This document shows positions 8,964-18,110 of a stretch of DNA of 49,856 nt, piece after piece. Each line of letters begins with the position of its first letter. Positions within the stretch are counted from its first letter, which is position 1. Both the position numbers and the translations under genes were made by a program. This DNA is from Methylobacterium oxalidis. GTDB taxonomy: Bacteria > Pseudomonadota > Alphaproteobacteria > Rhizobiales > Beijerinckiaceae. The notes beneath the pieces were generated by a model. The model was given only the letters and a program-made list of their open reading frames with translations, was not told the DNA's origin and ran no database searches. The stretch covers positions 1-49,856 of the forward strand of contig NZ_BJZU01000007.1 of the NCBI RefSeq assembly GCF_007992195.1, in the 5' to 3' direction.

Positions 8964-10070
8964 ATGTCGGAGCTGCTCGGCGCGATCGATGCGCCCCAAC
9001 GCCATGCGGATTGCCAGTCGATCCTACGAGTTTCTGGTTGGTGCATACGCGAAGACGGCGTCCTGCCCACGTCAATTGTGGTTTTAGTCGATGCTGTGCC
9101 CGCGGCCGAGCTAACCAACTGCTATCGAACCGATGTAGCTCGCCTTTACCCAGCGATCGACTTCGCAGCCTCTTGCGGGTTCTACGGAGACGTGGTTCTC
9201 GACGAGGGTCGGGCCGGAGTGCTAACGACGCTGGAGGTTGTCGCGCATTTCGGAGCAGAGCAGTACTCGGTTGGGACCGTGGACGTGCTGTACCAGCAGC
9301 CATACCCCCTCCGGACTTACCCGCCCAAGCCGTTCGACCTCCGGGACGTTCTCCTGCCGAACCTCAATCCGAAAGCCGTCGCCGATGCATTGCATGTGCA
9401 TGACAACGGCGTGGTTCCTCTGTTCAGGTTGATCGAGCCACTAGACCGCACGCATCCGTATTCCAGTCGGATGCGCGGTCTAATTGATCGACTTGAGTCC
9501 GGGCAACTCGCCCTCGACCTCGGCTCTGGCATGCGGCCCGCCCATCTCTGCTTTGACAACGTCGTCCGCCTAGATGCGGTACACTTCCAGAGCGTCGAGA
9601 TCGTCAACACGCGGTCGCAACTTCCGTTCAAAGACCGGACCTTTGATCTGGTGGTCAGCTCTGCCGTTTTTGAACATCTGCCCGACCCACATGGAATGGC
9701 ATCGGAGATCTTCCGAATCCTAAAGCCGGGCGGCGAAGTCCTGGTCGACACCGCATTTATGCAGCCCCTGCACGGAGATCCGAGCCACTACTTCAATATG
9801 ACGAAGTACGGGCTGCGCAAAATATTTGCCGGATTCGAAATCTTAAGTGAGCCCCTGCAGCGGCACCATTGGCCATCCCAAGGCTTGCTGATGCAGTTGC
9901 AAGCGGTCCGGCCATTCGTTGATGACGCGAACGGGTGGGCAGCGACGTTAGACGGTTTCGTGCGCGAATTGGGCGACCGAAGCGACGAACTTGACGAGGC
10001 GCTTGGTCCGGTTGGTCGAGAGATTTTAGCCGCAGGCGTATCCATCCACGCGCGTCGGCCGTCATCTTAG
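8964..10070 (+). CDS. SAM-dependent methyltransferase (Methyltransf_11 type) with an N-terminal extension
   Basis: 368 residues from ATG 8,964, which has AAAGGGA 5 bases upstream. The frame is open further upstream, but that part is not protein-like. Residues about 1-150 are an N-terminal region of unknown role. The methyltransferase core follows: ALDLGSGMRP (motif I), then LPFKDRTFDLVVSSAVFEHLPDP and a RILKPGGEVLVDTAF segment, the usual post-I and motif IV/V order. Together these support a Rossmann methyltransferase using SAM. The substrate is not evident. Its position after the polysaccharide genes suggests glycan or lipid-carrier modification, but its composition is nearer the chromosome than theirs, so it may be unrelated to them. 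Confidence 0.7.
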   Translation: MSELLGAIDAPQRHADCQSILRVSGWCIREDGVLPTSIVVLVDAVPAAELTNCYRTDVARLYPAIDFAASCGFYGDVVLDEGRAGVLTTLEVVAHFGAEQYSVGTVDVLYQQPYPLRTYPPKPFDLRDVLLPNLNPKAVADALHVHDNGVVPLFRLIEPLDRTHPYSSRMRGLIDRLESGQLALDLGSGMRPAHLCFDNVVRLDAVHFQSVEIVNTRSQLPFKDRTFDLVVSSAVFEHLPDPHGMASEIFRILKPGGEVLVDTAFMQPLHGDPSHYFNMTKYGLRKIFAGFEILSEPLQRHHWPSQGLLMQLQAVRPFVDDANGWAATLDGFVRELGDRSDELDEALGPVGREILAAGVSIHARRPSS

Positions 10071-10371
10071 AGTCCGCTCTGATTGCGGTATGTGAAGCAA
10101 GTGTCTCCTGATCGACGTTTCCTGCTCCCGTTGTGTCGCTCCTGCGGGTCACGCGCTTCCCTTCGCGATCGGCGCGAGGCCGCCGCAGGATGGGGTCAGG
10201 AGAGCGAGGCGTCTCAACTTTGTTTCACGACCTGATCTGCTGACCCGGATCGGCTCTGGACTCTCAACGAGATCGCGGCACCCATCGTCCCCACGGGAAC
10301 GATCCGGGTCACCCTTGTGGGTGAAGTCTAACCTCCTGTCGCTCCGTTCAACTCGGCAGGCGTGTCTTGTG
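10071..10371. other. Non-coding flank of the IS110-family remnant
   Basis: 301 bases between the methyltransferase stop and the tail of the IS110-type transposase relict. It holds no gene. The right part should be the end of the insertion element beyond its transposase gene, but IS110 elements lack long terminal inverted repeats, so the end cannot be placed by eye. Confidence 0.35.
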
Positions 10372-10643
10372 TCAGGCGGCGACGGTTGCTGCCGGCTCCT
10401 GGCCAAAGCGGAACTCGCTCTTGTCGCTCCACATCCGGTGCAGGACGACGGAAAGCTTGCGCGGGACGGCCACGCGGGCCCGCGCCATGCCACGATGCCT
10501 GGCGATCTGCATGCCCCAAGCGCGCAAGCTCGACCATTTGCGGCTACTCGTAAGCGGGCAATGGGCCGCCTCGTAGAGCACTGTGCGGGCCAGTTCGTCG
10601 CCGCAGCGGCTGACCTTGCCCTGGATGTCGGTCTCACCCGAGT
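10372..10643 (-). pseudogene. IS110-family transposase, C-terminal fragment
   Basis: On the complement, an open frame ending at TGA 10,374-10,372 encodes the distinctive C-terminal end of IS110-family transposases: GHSGETDIQGKVSRCGDELA, then TVLYEAAHCPL, a WGMQIARHRGMARARVAVPR segment and VLHRMWSDKSEFRF. These match the transposase IS116/IS110/IS902 C-terminal pattern. Upstream the frame meets a stop at about 10,646, exactly where IS1182 sequence begins on the other strand. At least three quarters of the gene, including the N-terminal DEDD catalytic domain, is missing, so the fragment is inactive. Confidence 0.75.
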
Positions 10644-10645
10644 GG

Positions 10646-11634
10646 CCTTATCCGACCTGTTCGTGCAGGTGCTGCGCCTGTGTCGGGCGGCCGGTCTGGT
10701 CGAGTTCGCTCACGTGGCGGTAGATGGCACCAAGCTGAAGGCCAATGCCTCGCGTCACAAAGCGATGAGCTACAGCCGGATGAAGACGGCCGAGCCGGCC
10801 CTGGCCGCTGAGGTGGACGCTTGGCTGGAGCGAGCGCGCGAGGCTGACGCGGCGGAGGATCAGGCTCATGGTGCCGGCCGTCGGGGCGACGAGACGCCGG
10901 ACTGGATGGCCGACAAGCAGCGACGGCTGGAAGCAATCCGCGCCGCCAAGGCCGCGCTGGAAGCGGAGGCGACAGATCCGCCCGATCCGGAGGACGAGAA
11001 CGGGCCGGGTGCCTCGTCGGGCATGCGTTGGCAGGGTCGGCCACTGCGCGGTGACGACGGCAGTCCGCCCGACCGGGCGCAGCGCAACTTCACCGACCCG
11101 GACAGCCGGATCCTGCCCACGCGTGATGGCTTCGTACAGGGCTACAACGGTCAGATCGCGGTCGATGCAGCCCATCAGGTGATCGTCGCGCATCGGCTCG
11201 TGACCAACTCGGCCGACTACCGCGCCCTCGTGCCGCTTGTGGACGGGGTCCGGGCTCATCTCGGGCGCAAGCCGCGGGAGGTCTCGGGTGATGCCGGCTT
11301 TGCCAACGAGGCGAACCTCCTCGCGCTCAAGGAACGGGGCATCATGGGCTACCTTGCTCCGGGCCGGGCGCGTCACGGCGAGGCGGACGCGGCCGGCCGC
11401 CGGAGGCTGACCAAGATGCCCCTGATGAGCGCGATGGCTGCCCGCCTGAAACGGGCTGGCCGCCGCAGCCGCTATCGCCTCAGGAAGCAGGTGGTTGAGC
11501 CGGTGTTCGGGCAGATCAAGCAGGCCCGAGGTTTCCGACAGTTCCTGATGAGAGGACTCGATCAGGTCCGGGGCGAGTGGGCGATGATCTGCACCGCCCA
11601 CAACCTCCTCAAGCTGGCACAGGCCGGCCGCTGA
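10646..11634 (+). pseudogene. IS1182-family transposase, 5'-truncated
   Basis: The frame is open from 10,315, but only the part from about 10,646 resembles IS1182 transposases: LSDLFVQVLRLCRAAGL, VAVDGTKLKANASRHKAMSY, a charged helical region, NFTDPDSRILPTRDGFVQGYN, a SGDAGFANEANL segment, and the C-terminal YRLRKQVVEPVFGQIKQARG. The DGTK and GDAG segments hold the DDE-type catalytic aspartates, and VVEPVFGQIK holds the glutamate. The usual N-terminal domain of roughly 100 residues is absent and is replaced by antisense IS110 sequence, so no complete transposase can be made. Confidence 0.75.
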
Positions 11635-11942
11635 GCCCCCCAAGCCGCAGCCTCTGCGCAGGTCTCGCCCCTCTACCCGGCCTCAACCCTCAACCTCCGT
11701 TACTCGGACGGGCTCCTAGCCGAGACCGTGTTGAATCGCGGGAGGCCGAGCTCGATGTGTGCATCTCAGCCGGCGCCCAAATGCTCCTCGAGACGTAGAC
11801 CAGTGCGGCACATCGATACCGGCCCTTCGGTCGTCCAGCGGCTCGATCCGCGCAGAGCTTGTCCTGAAAACTGTCTCGCATAGGAGCTCAAGGCTCTAAG
11901 CATGGGAAGATTCGGCTCCCTCATCCCAGCCGGAAGCCTTCG
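11635..11942. other. Intergenic region after the IS1182 remnant
   Basis: 308 bases. The first 85 include the likely right end of the IS1182 element. The rest contains short open frames without recognisable protein sequence and no clear promoter. The ribosome binding site of the next gene is not obvious. Confidence 0.35.
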
Positions 11943-12893
11943 ATGTATCTTCCCTTTCTCCTCCTTCTCGCCCTGTTGTCGCCGGCACTCGCCGAGGACG
12001 GACCGGGCGTGCGCTGGCCGTTACCCGAGGGCCGTGCCGCGCCCACCAAGCCCTTCGCGGGCTCCGAGATCGTCATCTCTGCCTCCGTCCGCACGGCCGG
12101 CGCCATCGACAGCCTGACCTGGAACGGGCGCGAGTTCCTCAACAGCTTCGACCATGGCCGCGAGTTGCAATCGGCCGCCTCCTTCGACGGCTTCGGCGAG
12201 TGCCTCAACCCGACCGAAGCCGGCTCCGGCCACGACGGGCGGGGGCCCGAGAGCACCAGCCTGCTCCTGAGCCTGCGCGCCGGGGGCGGACGGCTGCGCA
12301 CCCGCACCCGGATGGCCTGGTGGATGGCTCCCGGACAGACCTCGCGGGAATGCCCGAGAGGACCCGGCCCCTACGCCTCGCCCGTCTCGGACACCGTCCT
12401 GACCAAGGAGGTGGAGATCGGCGCGCACGGGGTTCCGAACGCCATCGCCTACAAGGCCACCTTCGCGGTGGGGCGGGCCTTCGAGCGGGCGAACTTCGAG
12501 GTGCTGACCGGCTACATGCCGCCGGACTTCGCCCGGTTCTGGAGCTTCGATCCGGGCAGCGGCCGGCGCGCGCCGCTCTCGGACGGGCCCGGCGAGCAGC
12601 CGCTGCCGGTGATCCTCGCCACCGAGGACGGGGCCTACGCCATGGGCGTCTACAGTCCCGGCCTGCCCCAGACCGAGCATCCGGACGCGGGCTACGGCCG
12701 CTTCCGCTTCCCGGCGCCGCGGGGCCCTGAGGGCAACGCCACGGTGAAGTGGAACTGCGTCTACCGCCACGGCCCCGGCCGTCCCGGCCCCTACCCCTTC
12801 ACCTGCTACACCCTCGTCGGGACGCTCGAGGCGGTCGAGGCGGGCCTCGCCCGGCTCCACGCCGCCTTGCACCGGACACAGGGCCCGCGATGA
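11943..12893 (+). CDS. Secreted protein of unknown function
   Basis: 316 residues starting at ATG 11,943 with a clear signal peptide (a run of leucines, then LSPALAEDG, cleavage probably after ALA near residue 17). The mature part is about 300 residues, rich in Gly, Pro and aromatics, without membrane segments. Segments include GREFLNSFDHGRELQSAASF, FGECLNPTEAGSGHDG and WNCVYRHGPG. The fold resembles soluble secreted beta-sandwich proteins in feel only; I do not recognise the family. GC-rich composition and strong third-position GC agree with a native gene. The next gene, 64 bases downstream, also encodes a secreted protein, so the two may form an envelope-related pair. Confidence 0.7.
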   Translation: MYLPFLLLLALLSPALAEDGPGVRWPLPEGRAAPTKPFAGSEIVISASVRTAGAIDSLTWNGREFLNSFDHGRELQSAASFDGFGECLNPTEAGSGHDGRGPESTSLLLSLRAGGGRLRTRTRMAWWMAPGQTSRECPRGPGPYASPVSDTVLTKEVEIGAHGVPNAIAYKATFAVGRAFERANFEVLTGYMPPDFARFWSFDPGSGRRAPLSDGPGEQPLPVILATEDGAYAMGVYSPGLPQTEHPDAGYGRFRFPAPRGPEGNATVKWNCVYRHGPGRPGPYPFTCYTLVGTLEAVEAGLARLHAALHRTQGPR

Positions 12894-12957
12894 GCTATGC
12901 TGCGCGCCGTCCGGCGACGGGATGGGCCGTGCGGGAACCCGCGCCGGGGAGGAGTGC

Positions 12958-13320
12958 ATGCGCCTGATTCTGCTGGGAGCGCTCGTCGCGCTCGCGCCCC
13001 TGTCGGGAGCGCTGATCGCGCTCCGGCCTCAGCCGGCCTCGGCCACCTGCTCCTGCGTCTGCGTCGGCGGCGAGGCGCGCTCCCTCTGCACGAGCCCGGT
13101 CGAGCTCGCGCCGGTCTGCGCGCGCATCTGCCCGCAATCCCTCGGGTCGATGAACGTGAGCCCGGGCTCCATCGTCCTGCCGGGCAGCGTCGGCGCCGGG
13201 GGCGGCGGAGGCGGTCCCGACGGGCTGGAAGGCGGGGGAGCGGCCGGGCGCGGCGGCGCGGGCCTCGGCGGCGCGACGGGCCTCGGGGCAGCCACGGGGC
13301 TCGGCGGCGCCCTGCGCTGA
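12958..13320 (+). CDS. Small secreted cysteine-containing protein with glycine-rich tail
   Basis: 120 residues from ATG 12,958, chosen because GGGGAGGAG lies 4-8 bases upstream; an earlier in-frame ATG at 12,922 has no such site. The N-terminus MRLILLGALVALAPLSG is a signal peptide or membrane anchor. The mature part begins near PASATCSCVCVGGEARSLC and holds seven cysteines in about 33 residues (CSCVC, SLC, PVC, RIC). This is followed by an about 50-residue Gly-rich, low-complexity tail (GAGGGGGGPDG, GLGGATGLGAATGLGG). The pattern suggests a disulphide-stabilised periplasmic or surface peptide. No function can be assigned. Confidence 0.6.
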   Translation: MRLILLGALVALAPLSGALIALRPQPASATCSCVCVGGEARSLCTSPVELAPVCARICPQSLGSMNVSPGSIVLPGSVGAGGGGGGPDGLEGGGAAGRGGAGLGGATGLGAATGLGGALR

Positions 13321-13470
13321 GGCAGTGGTCTGAGCGGAGGCGGCGCTCCGCGTTGGGCGGCCCTCGGCCGAAGGTCGTATTTGCGCGGATTCCCGTCCTC
13401 GTGCATGCGGAGCGGCGGGCGGCCCGCGCTGCCCGGCCGAGAAGCCCGTTCCGCCCGGAGACCCGCCACC

Positions 13471-14070
13471 GTGACGAATCCGACGCCGCGTCAGCCCGAC
13501 CACGCGATCGACCCGCTCTTCGTCGAGCGCCGCTCGCCGCGCGCCTTCACGGGCGAGGCCCTGCCGGAAGCGGAGCTGATGCGGATGTTCGAGGCGGCGC
13601 GCTGGGCGCCCTCCTCCTACAACTCGCAGCCCTGGCGCTTCGTCTACGCCCTGCGCGGCGACACCAACTGGGACCGGCTGTTCGACCTGATCTCCCCCGG
13701 CAACCAGAAATGGGTGACGAACACGGGCGCCCTCGTCATCCTGGTCTCCAGCACCCGCATGAAGGTGGGCGAGAACCTGCAGCCCTCGTGGAGCCACTCG
13801 CTCGACGCGGGCGCGGCCTCCCTCGCCTTTCAGCTCCAGGCGATCCGCCAGGGCTGGCACGCGCATGGCATGACCGGGTTCGACAAGGAGCGCGCGGTCG
13901 GCGTGCTCAACGTGCCGGAGCACCACCGGGTCGAGGCGGCCTACGCGGTGGGGCGCGCCGTCGCGCCGGCCGAGCTCTCCGACGAGCAGCGCACCCGCGA
14001 GACGCCGAACGGGCGCCGGCCGATCACCGACTTCGTCTTCGCCGGCGGCTTCCCCGACCGGGACGCGTGA
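13471..14070 (+). CDS. Nitroreductase family protein
   Basis: 199 residues from GTG 13,471, with CGGAG 10 bases upstream; the open frame extends to 13,381 but the extra part is not family-like. Features of FMN-dependent nitroreductases are RRSPRAFTGEALPEAEL near the start, then MFEAARWAPSSYNSQPWRF, the classic FMN-phosphate and ring-binding segment, and SLAFQLQAIRQGWHAHGM. It is in the short nitroreductase subgroup that reduces quinones or nitroaromatics with NAD(P)H. It is followed after 7 bases by the acyl-CoA synthetase gene, so the two are probably one operon. The physiological substrate is unknown. Confidence 0.85.
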   Translation: MTNPTPRQPDHAIDPLFVERRSPRAFTGEALPEAELMRMFEAARWAPSSYNSQPWRFVYALRGDTNWDRLFDLISPGNQKWVTNTGALVILVSSTRMKVGENLQPSWSHSLDAGAASLAFQLQAIRQGWHAHGMTGFDKERAVGVLNVPEHHRVEAAYAVGRAVAPAELSDEQRTRETPNGRRPITDFVFAGGFPDRDA

Positions 14071-14077
14071 GGCGCCG

Positions 14078-15694
14078 GTGCTGAGCCCCGCCCCCGATTA
14101 CGACGCGCTCCGGGCCGGCTTCCGCTGGGAGATCCCCGAGCGCTTCAACATGGGCGTCGCCGTCTGCGACGGGTTCGGGACGCGCGAGCCGGAGCGGCCG
14201 GCGATCGTGGAGGTCGGCCCGGACGGCGCGGCCGGGACGGTGGGCTTCGGGCGGCTGCGGGCCGAGTCGAACCGCCTCGCGGGCGCTCTGCGGGCGCACG
14301 GGATCGGGCCGGGCGACCGGGTGGCGGTCCTGCTGCCGCAATCGGCCGCCGTGGTGGTGGCCCACGCCGCCGCCTACAAGCTCGGGGCCGTCGCCCTGCC
14401 GCTCGCCGGCCTGTTCGGGCCGGACGCGCTGGCCTACCGGCTCGCGGATTCGGGCGCGCGGGCGATCCTCACCGACGCCGCCGGCCTCGCCAAGCTCGGG
14501 CCCCTGCGCGCCGGCCTGCCGGGCCTCGACCTCGTCGTCTGCCGCGAGGGGGCGCTCGCGGGGGCGCTCGGCCTTCCCGACCTCCTCGCCGAGGGGCCGG
14601 AGGATTTCGCCGCCGTCGAGACCGGCCCCGACGACCCGGCCCTGATGATCTACACTTCCGGCACGACGGGCGCGCCCAAGGGGGCGCTGCACGGCCACCG
14701 GGTCCTGCTCGGCCACCTGCCGGGCTGGCGGATGATGCACGATTTCGCGCCCCACGGCGGCGACCTGATGTGGACGCCCTCCGACTGGGCCTGGGCCGGC
14801 GGTCTCCTCAACGTGCTGATGCCGAGCCTTTATCTCGGCATGCCGGTGGTCGCCCGCCCCGGCCGCTTCGAGGCCGAGGACGCGCTCGGCCTGATCGCGC
14901 GGCTCGGCATCACCAACGTGTTCCTGCCGCCGACCGCGCTGCGCATGCTGCGCGGCGTCGCGGATCCGCGGACCCGCTTCGACCTCTCGCGCCTGCGCAA
15001 CATCGCCTCGGCGGGCGAGGCCCTCGGGCCCGAGACCTTCGCCTGGGCGCGGGACGCCCTCGGCCTCACCATCGGCGAGGCCTACGGGCAGACCGAGTGC
15101 AACCTCGTGCTCGCCGCCTGCCGCGCGGCCGGGGTGGCGCGGCCGGGCTCGACGGGCAAGCCGGTTCCCGGCCACCGCGTCGCGATCCTGCGGCCGGACG
15201 GCAGCGAGGCGGCGGTGGACGAGCCCGGCGAGATCTGCGTCGCCCGGCCGGACCCCGTGATGTTCCTCGGCTACTGGAACCAGCCGGAGGCCACCGCGAG
15301 GAAGTTCCGCGGCGACTGGATGCTGACGGGCGATCAGGCGCGCCGCGACGCGGACGGCTACATCCACTTCGTCGGGCGCGACGACGACCTGATCACCTCG
15401 GCCGCCTACCGGATCGGCCCGACCGAGATCGAGGACTGCCTCCTGCGCCACCCGGCGGTCGCGCTCGCCGCGGCGGTGGGCAAGCCGGACCCGCTGCGCA
15501 CCGAGATCGTGAAGGCCTTCGTGGTGCTGCGGGCGGGCCTGTCCGCCTCCGACGCCCTGCGCGACGAGATCCTGGCCTTCGCCCGCGCCCGGCTCTCGGC
15601 GCACGAGGTGCCGCGGGAGCTGGCGTTCCGGGCCGAGCTGCCGATGACGACGACCGGCAAGATCATCCGCCGGCAGCTCCGGGAGGAGGGGTAG
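14078..15694 (+). CDS. AMP-forming acyl-CoA synthetase
   Basis: 538 residues from GTG 14,078, with GAGGCG just upstream. It belongs to the ANL superfamily: the P-loop YTSGTTGAPKG is at 192-202, the aromatic motif EAYGQTECN near 336-344, the hinge LTGDQARRDADGY near 418-430, and the catalytic lysine in TTTGKIIRR at about residue 528. It activates a carboxylic acid to the acyl-adenylate and then to acyl-CoA. Its sequence around WTPSDWAWAGGL resembles the short- to medium-chain acetyl/acyl-CoA synthetases of Alphaproteobacteria, so a short or medium chain acid is likely. It lies 7 bases after the nitroreductase gene. Confidence 0.87.
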   Translation: MLSPAPDYDALRAGFRWEIPERFNMGVAVCDGFGTREPERPAIVEVGPDGAAGTVGFGRLRAESNRLAGALRAHGIGPGDRVAVLLPQSAAVVVAHAAAYKLGAVALPLAGLFGPDALAYRLADSGARAILTDAAGLAKLGPLRAGLPGLDLVVCREGALAGALGLPDLLAEGPEDFAAVETGPDDPALMIYTSGTTGAPKGALHGHRVLLGHLPGWRMMHDFAPHGGDLMWTPSDWAWAGGLLNVLMPSLYLGMPVVARPGRFEAEDALGLIARLGITNVFLPPTALRMLRGVADPRTRFDLSRLRNIASAGEALGPETFAWARDALGLTIGEAYGQTECNLVLAACRAAGVARPGSTGKPVPGHRVAILRPDGSEAAVDEPGEICVARPDPVMFLGYWNQPEATARKFRGDWMLTGDQARRDADGYIHFVGRDDDLITSAAYRIGPTEIEDCLLRHPAVALAAAVGKPDPLRTEIVKAFVVLRAGLSASDALRDEILAFARARLSAHEVPRELAFRAELPMTTTGKIIRRQLREEG

Positions 15695-15742
15695 GGTCCG
15701 GCTCGGACGGCATCGGACCTGCTTCAGCGCCCTCCGCCGCGG

Positions 15743-16147
15743 CTATCTGACCGAGATCTCGTAGCGGGCCCGGCCGACATTGCCGTGAGGACCAACGATC
15801 TCGATCGCGAACTCGTCCGAGCCCGTATATCCCGGCGCCGGGGTGTAGAGGATGACCGTCGACGGCACCTTGCGGGTGTTGCAGCGCGACCGCGTGTTCA
15901 GCGCGGAAAAGTTCGGATAGTCGCGGCCGTGCTCGACCGTGACCCTGCCCGCATGGGGTACGTCGATCAGGCTGATCGCCAGCGGTCCGAGGGATTGGCA
16001 GGCCTGATCGAGCGCGCTCAGCGAAGCGACCCGGAGGGTGCGACCCGCGAAAGCCACCTTCTCGAAGGTGGGGATCCGGCCCGGCAGGGCGGAGGCGGAG
16101 CCCGCGATCGCGAGGGTCAGGGTTCCGGCAAGCACCGCGCGACGCAT
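15743..16147 (-). CDS. Small secreted protein of unknown function
   Basis: 134 residues from ATG 16,147, which has GAGG 7 bases upstream; a TTG two codons earlier is possible. The N-terminus MRRAVLAGTLTLAIAGSASA is a signal peptide with cleavage near residue 20. The mature part is compact, with segments LIDVPHAGRVTVEHGRDYPN, YTPAPGYTGSDEFAIEIVG and a final RYEISVR strand. The GYTGSDEF pattern is common in secreted Ig-like or cadherin-like beta domains. It is divergent from ahcY and may share the intergenic regulatory region. No function can be named. Confidence 0.65.
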   Translation of the reverse strand: MRRAVLAGTLTLAIAGSASALPGRIPTFEKVAFAGRTLRVASLSALDQACQSLGPLAISLIDVPHAGRVTVEHGRDYPNFSALNTRSRCNTRKVPSTVILYTPAPGYTGSDEFAIEIVGPHGNVGRARYEISVR

Positions 16148-16256
16148 TCTCAAGCCTCAGTCGCTTCGTCAAAGCACGTACGCTTTTAATCCTGTCTCCT
16201 CGAAAGCTGGACATCACGTTCGTAGGAGTGGCGCCGGAGCGCATCCCCACAGCGCG

Positions 16257-16274
16257 CATAAAGACATCTTTATG
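16257..16274 (+). promoter_or_regulatory. Candidate SahR-type operator upstream of ahcY
   Basis: Perfect 18-base inverted repeat CATAAAGACATCTTTATG: arms of 8 bases around a CA centre, 67 bases before the ahcY start. An AT-rich palindrome of the type ATAAAGAnnTCTTTAT is what I recall as the site of SahR, the ArsR-type S-adenosylhomocysteine-responsive regulator of methionine-cycle genes in Proteobacteria. The regulator gene is not in this window. A repressor bound here could control ahcY, the divergent gene at 15,743-16,147, or both. Confidence 0.55.
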
Positions 16275-16340
16275 TCTTGATTGCCTCATAGCTCGTGCCC
16301 TGGTATAGGCACGCCGAACAGCCAACGGAGCATCGGGCAC

Positions 16341-17741
<1,401 letters not shown>

Positions 17742-17783
17742 TCGGCGACCCGGCCGGCGCCCGCGCCGGCCCCGAATCCCGAC

Positions 17784-17820
17784 GAGAGCCCGGCCGCCAA
17801 GCCGGGCTCTCGCGCGTTTC
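17784..17820 (+). terminator. Intrinsic terminator after ahcY
   Basis: A perfect 11-base-pair stem, GAGAGCCCGGC (17,784-17,794) and GCCGGGCTCTC (17,801-17,811), with the loop CGCCAA, is followed by GCGCGTTTCC. It starts 43 bases after the ahcY stop and should separate ahcY from the downstream kinase gene. Confidence 0.75.
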
Positions 17821-18110
17821 CGACCCCTTCGAATACGTGTGGACGCAGCGTGCACCCGCACCGATTGCGGCGCGTCCCGTGCGAAAGTGTGTCTTTCGTG
17901 TGTCGGGGTCGGCCCGACATGCAGCCCAGGGTTCATTGTTCCGCCCGACCCCCTTCCGGCGCGATTCCGCACCGGGGTAGTGTGGACCGATTCCTCAGAT
18001 GAGGTGCCCCGCGGGACGGCCCGAGCGGCCGCCACGCGGGAACGGCGCGGTTCGCGCCGCGGGGCCGCGCAGGCGGGCCTCATCGAAGATTCGTGGAGGC
18101 GGTGCGGATC
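17821..18110. other. Leader region of the DivL-like kinase gene
   Basis: About 290 bases between the ahcY terminator and the kinase start, so the kinase probably has its own promoter here. I find no convincing -35/-10 pair and no CtrA-type TTAA-N7-TTAA site. The last bases contain the ribosome binding site GGAGG at 18,095-18,099. Confidence 0.4.

Larger units (their letters stand above)
10090..11720. mobile_element. Composite insertion-sequence scar (IS110 fragment joined to IS1182 fragment)
   Basis: Two transposase remnants meet near 10,645 with their 5' ends facing each other. The IS110 part runs leftward, the IS1182 part rightward. The right border is probably near 11,718, where CCTCCGTTACTCGGACGGGCTC resembles the TACTCGGACAGCCTC type of terminus I associate with this IS1182 group. 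The left border is uncertain. The scar sits between the polysaccharide-associated genes and the GC-rich chromosome, so it may record the events that set the island's right boundary. Confidence 0.5.

Noticed and set aside
16147..16340. SAH riboswitch in the ahcY leader
   Set aside because: I could not see the conserved core of known SAH or SAM riboswitches; the palindrome fits a protein operator better.
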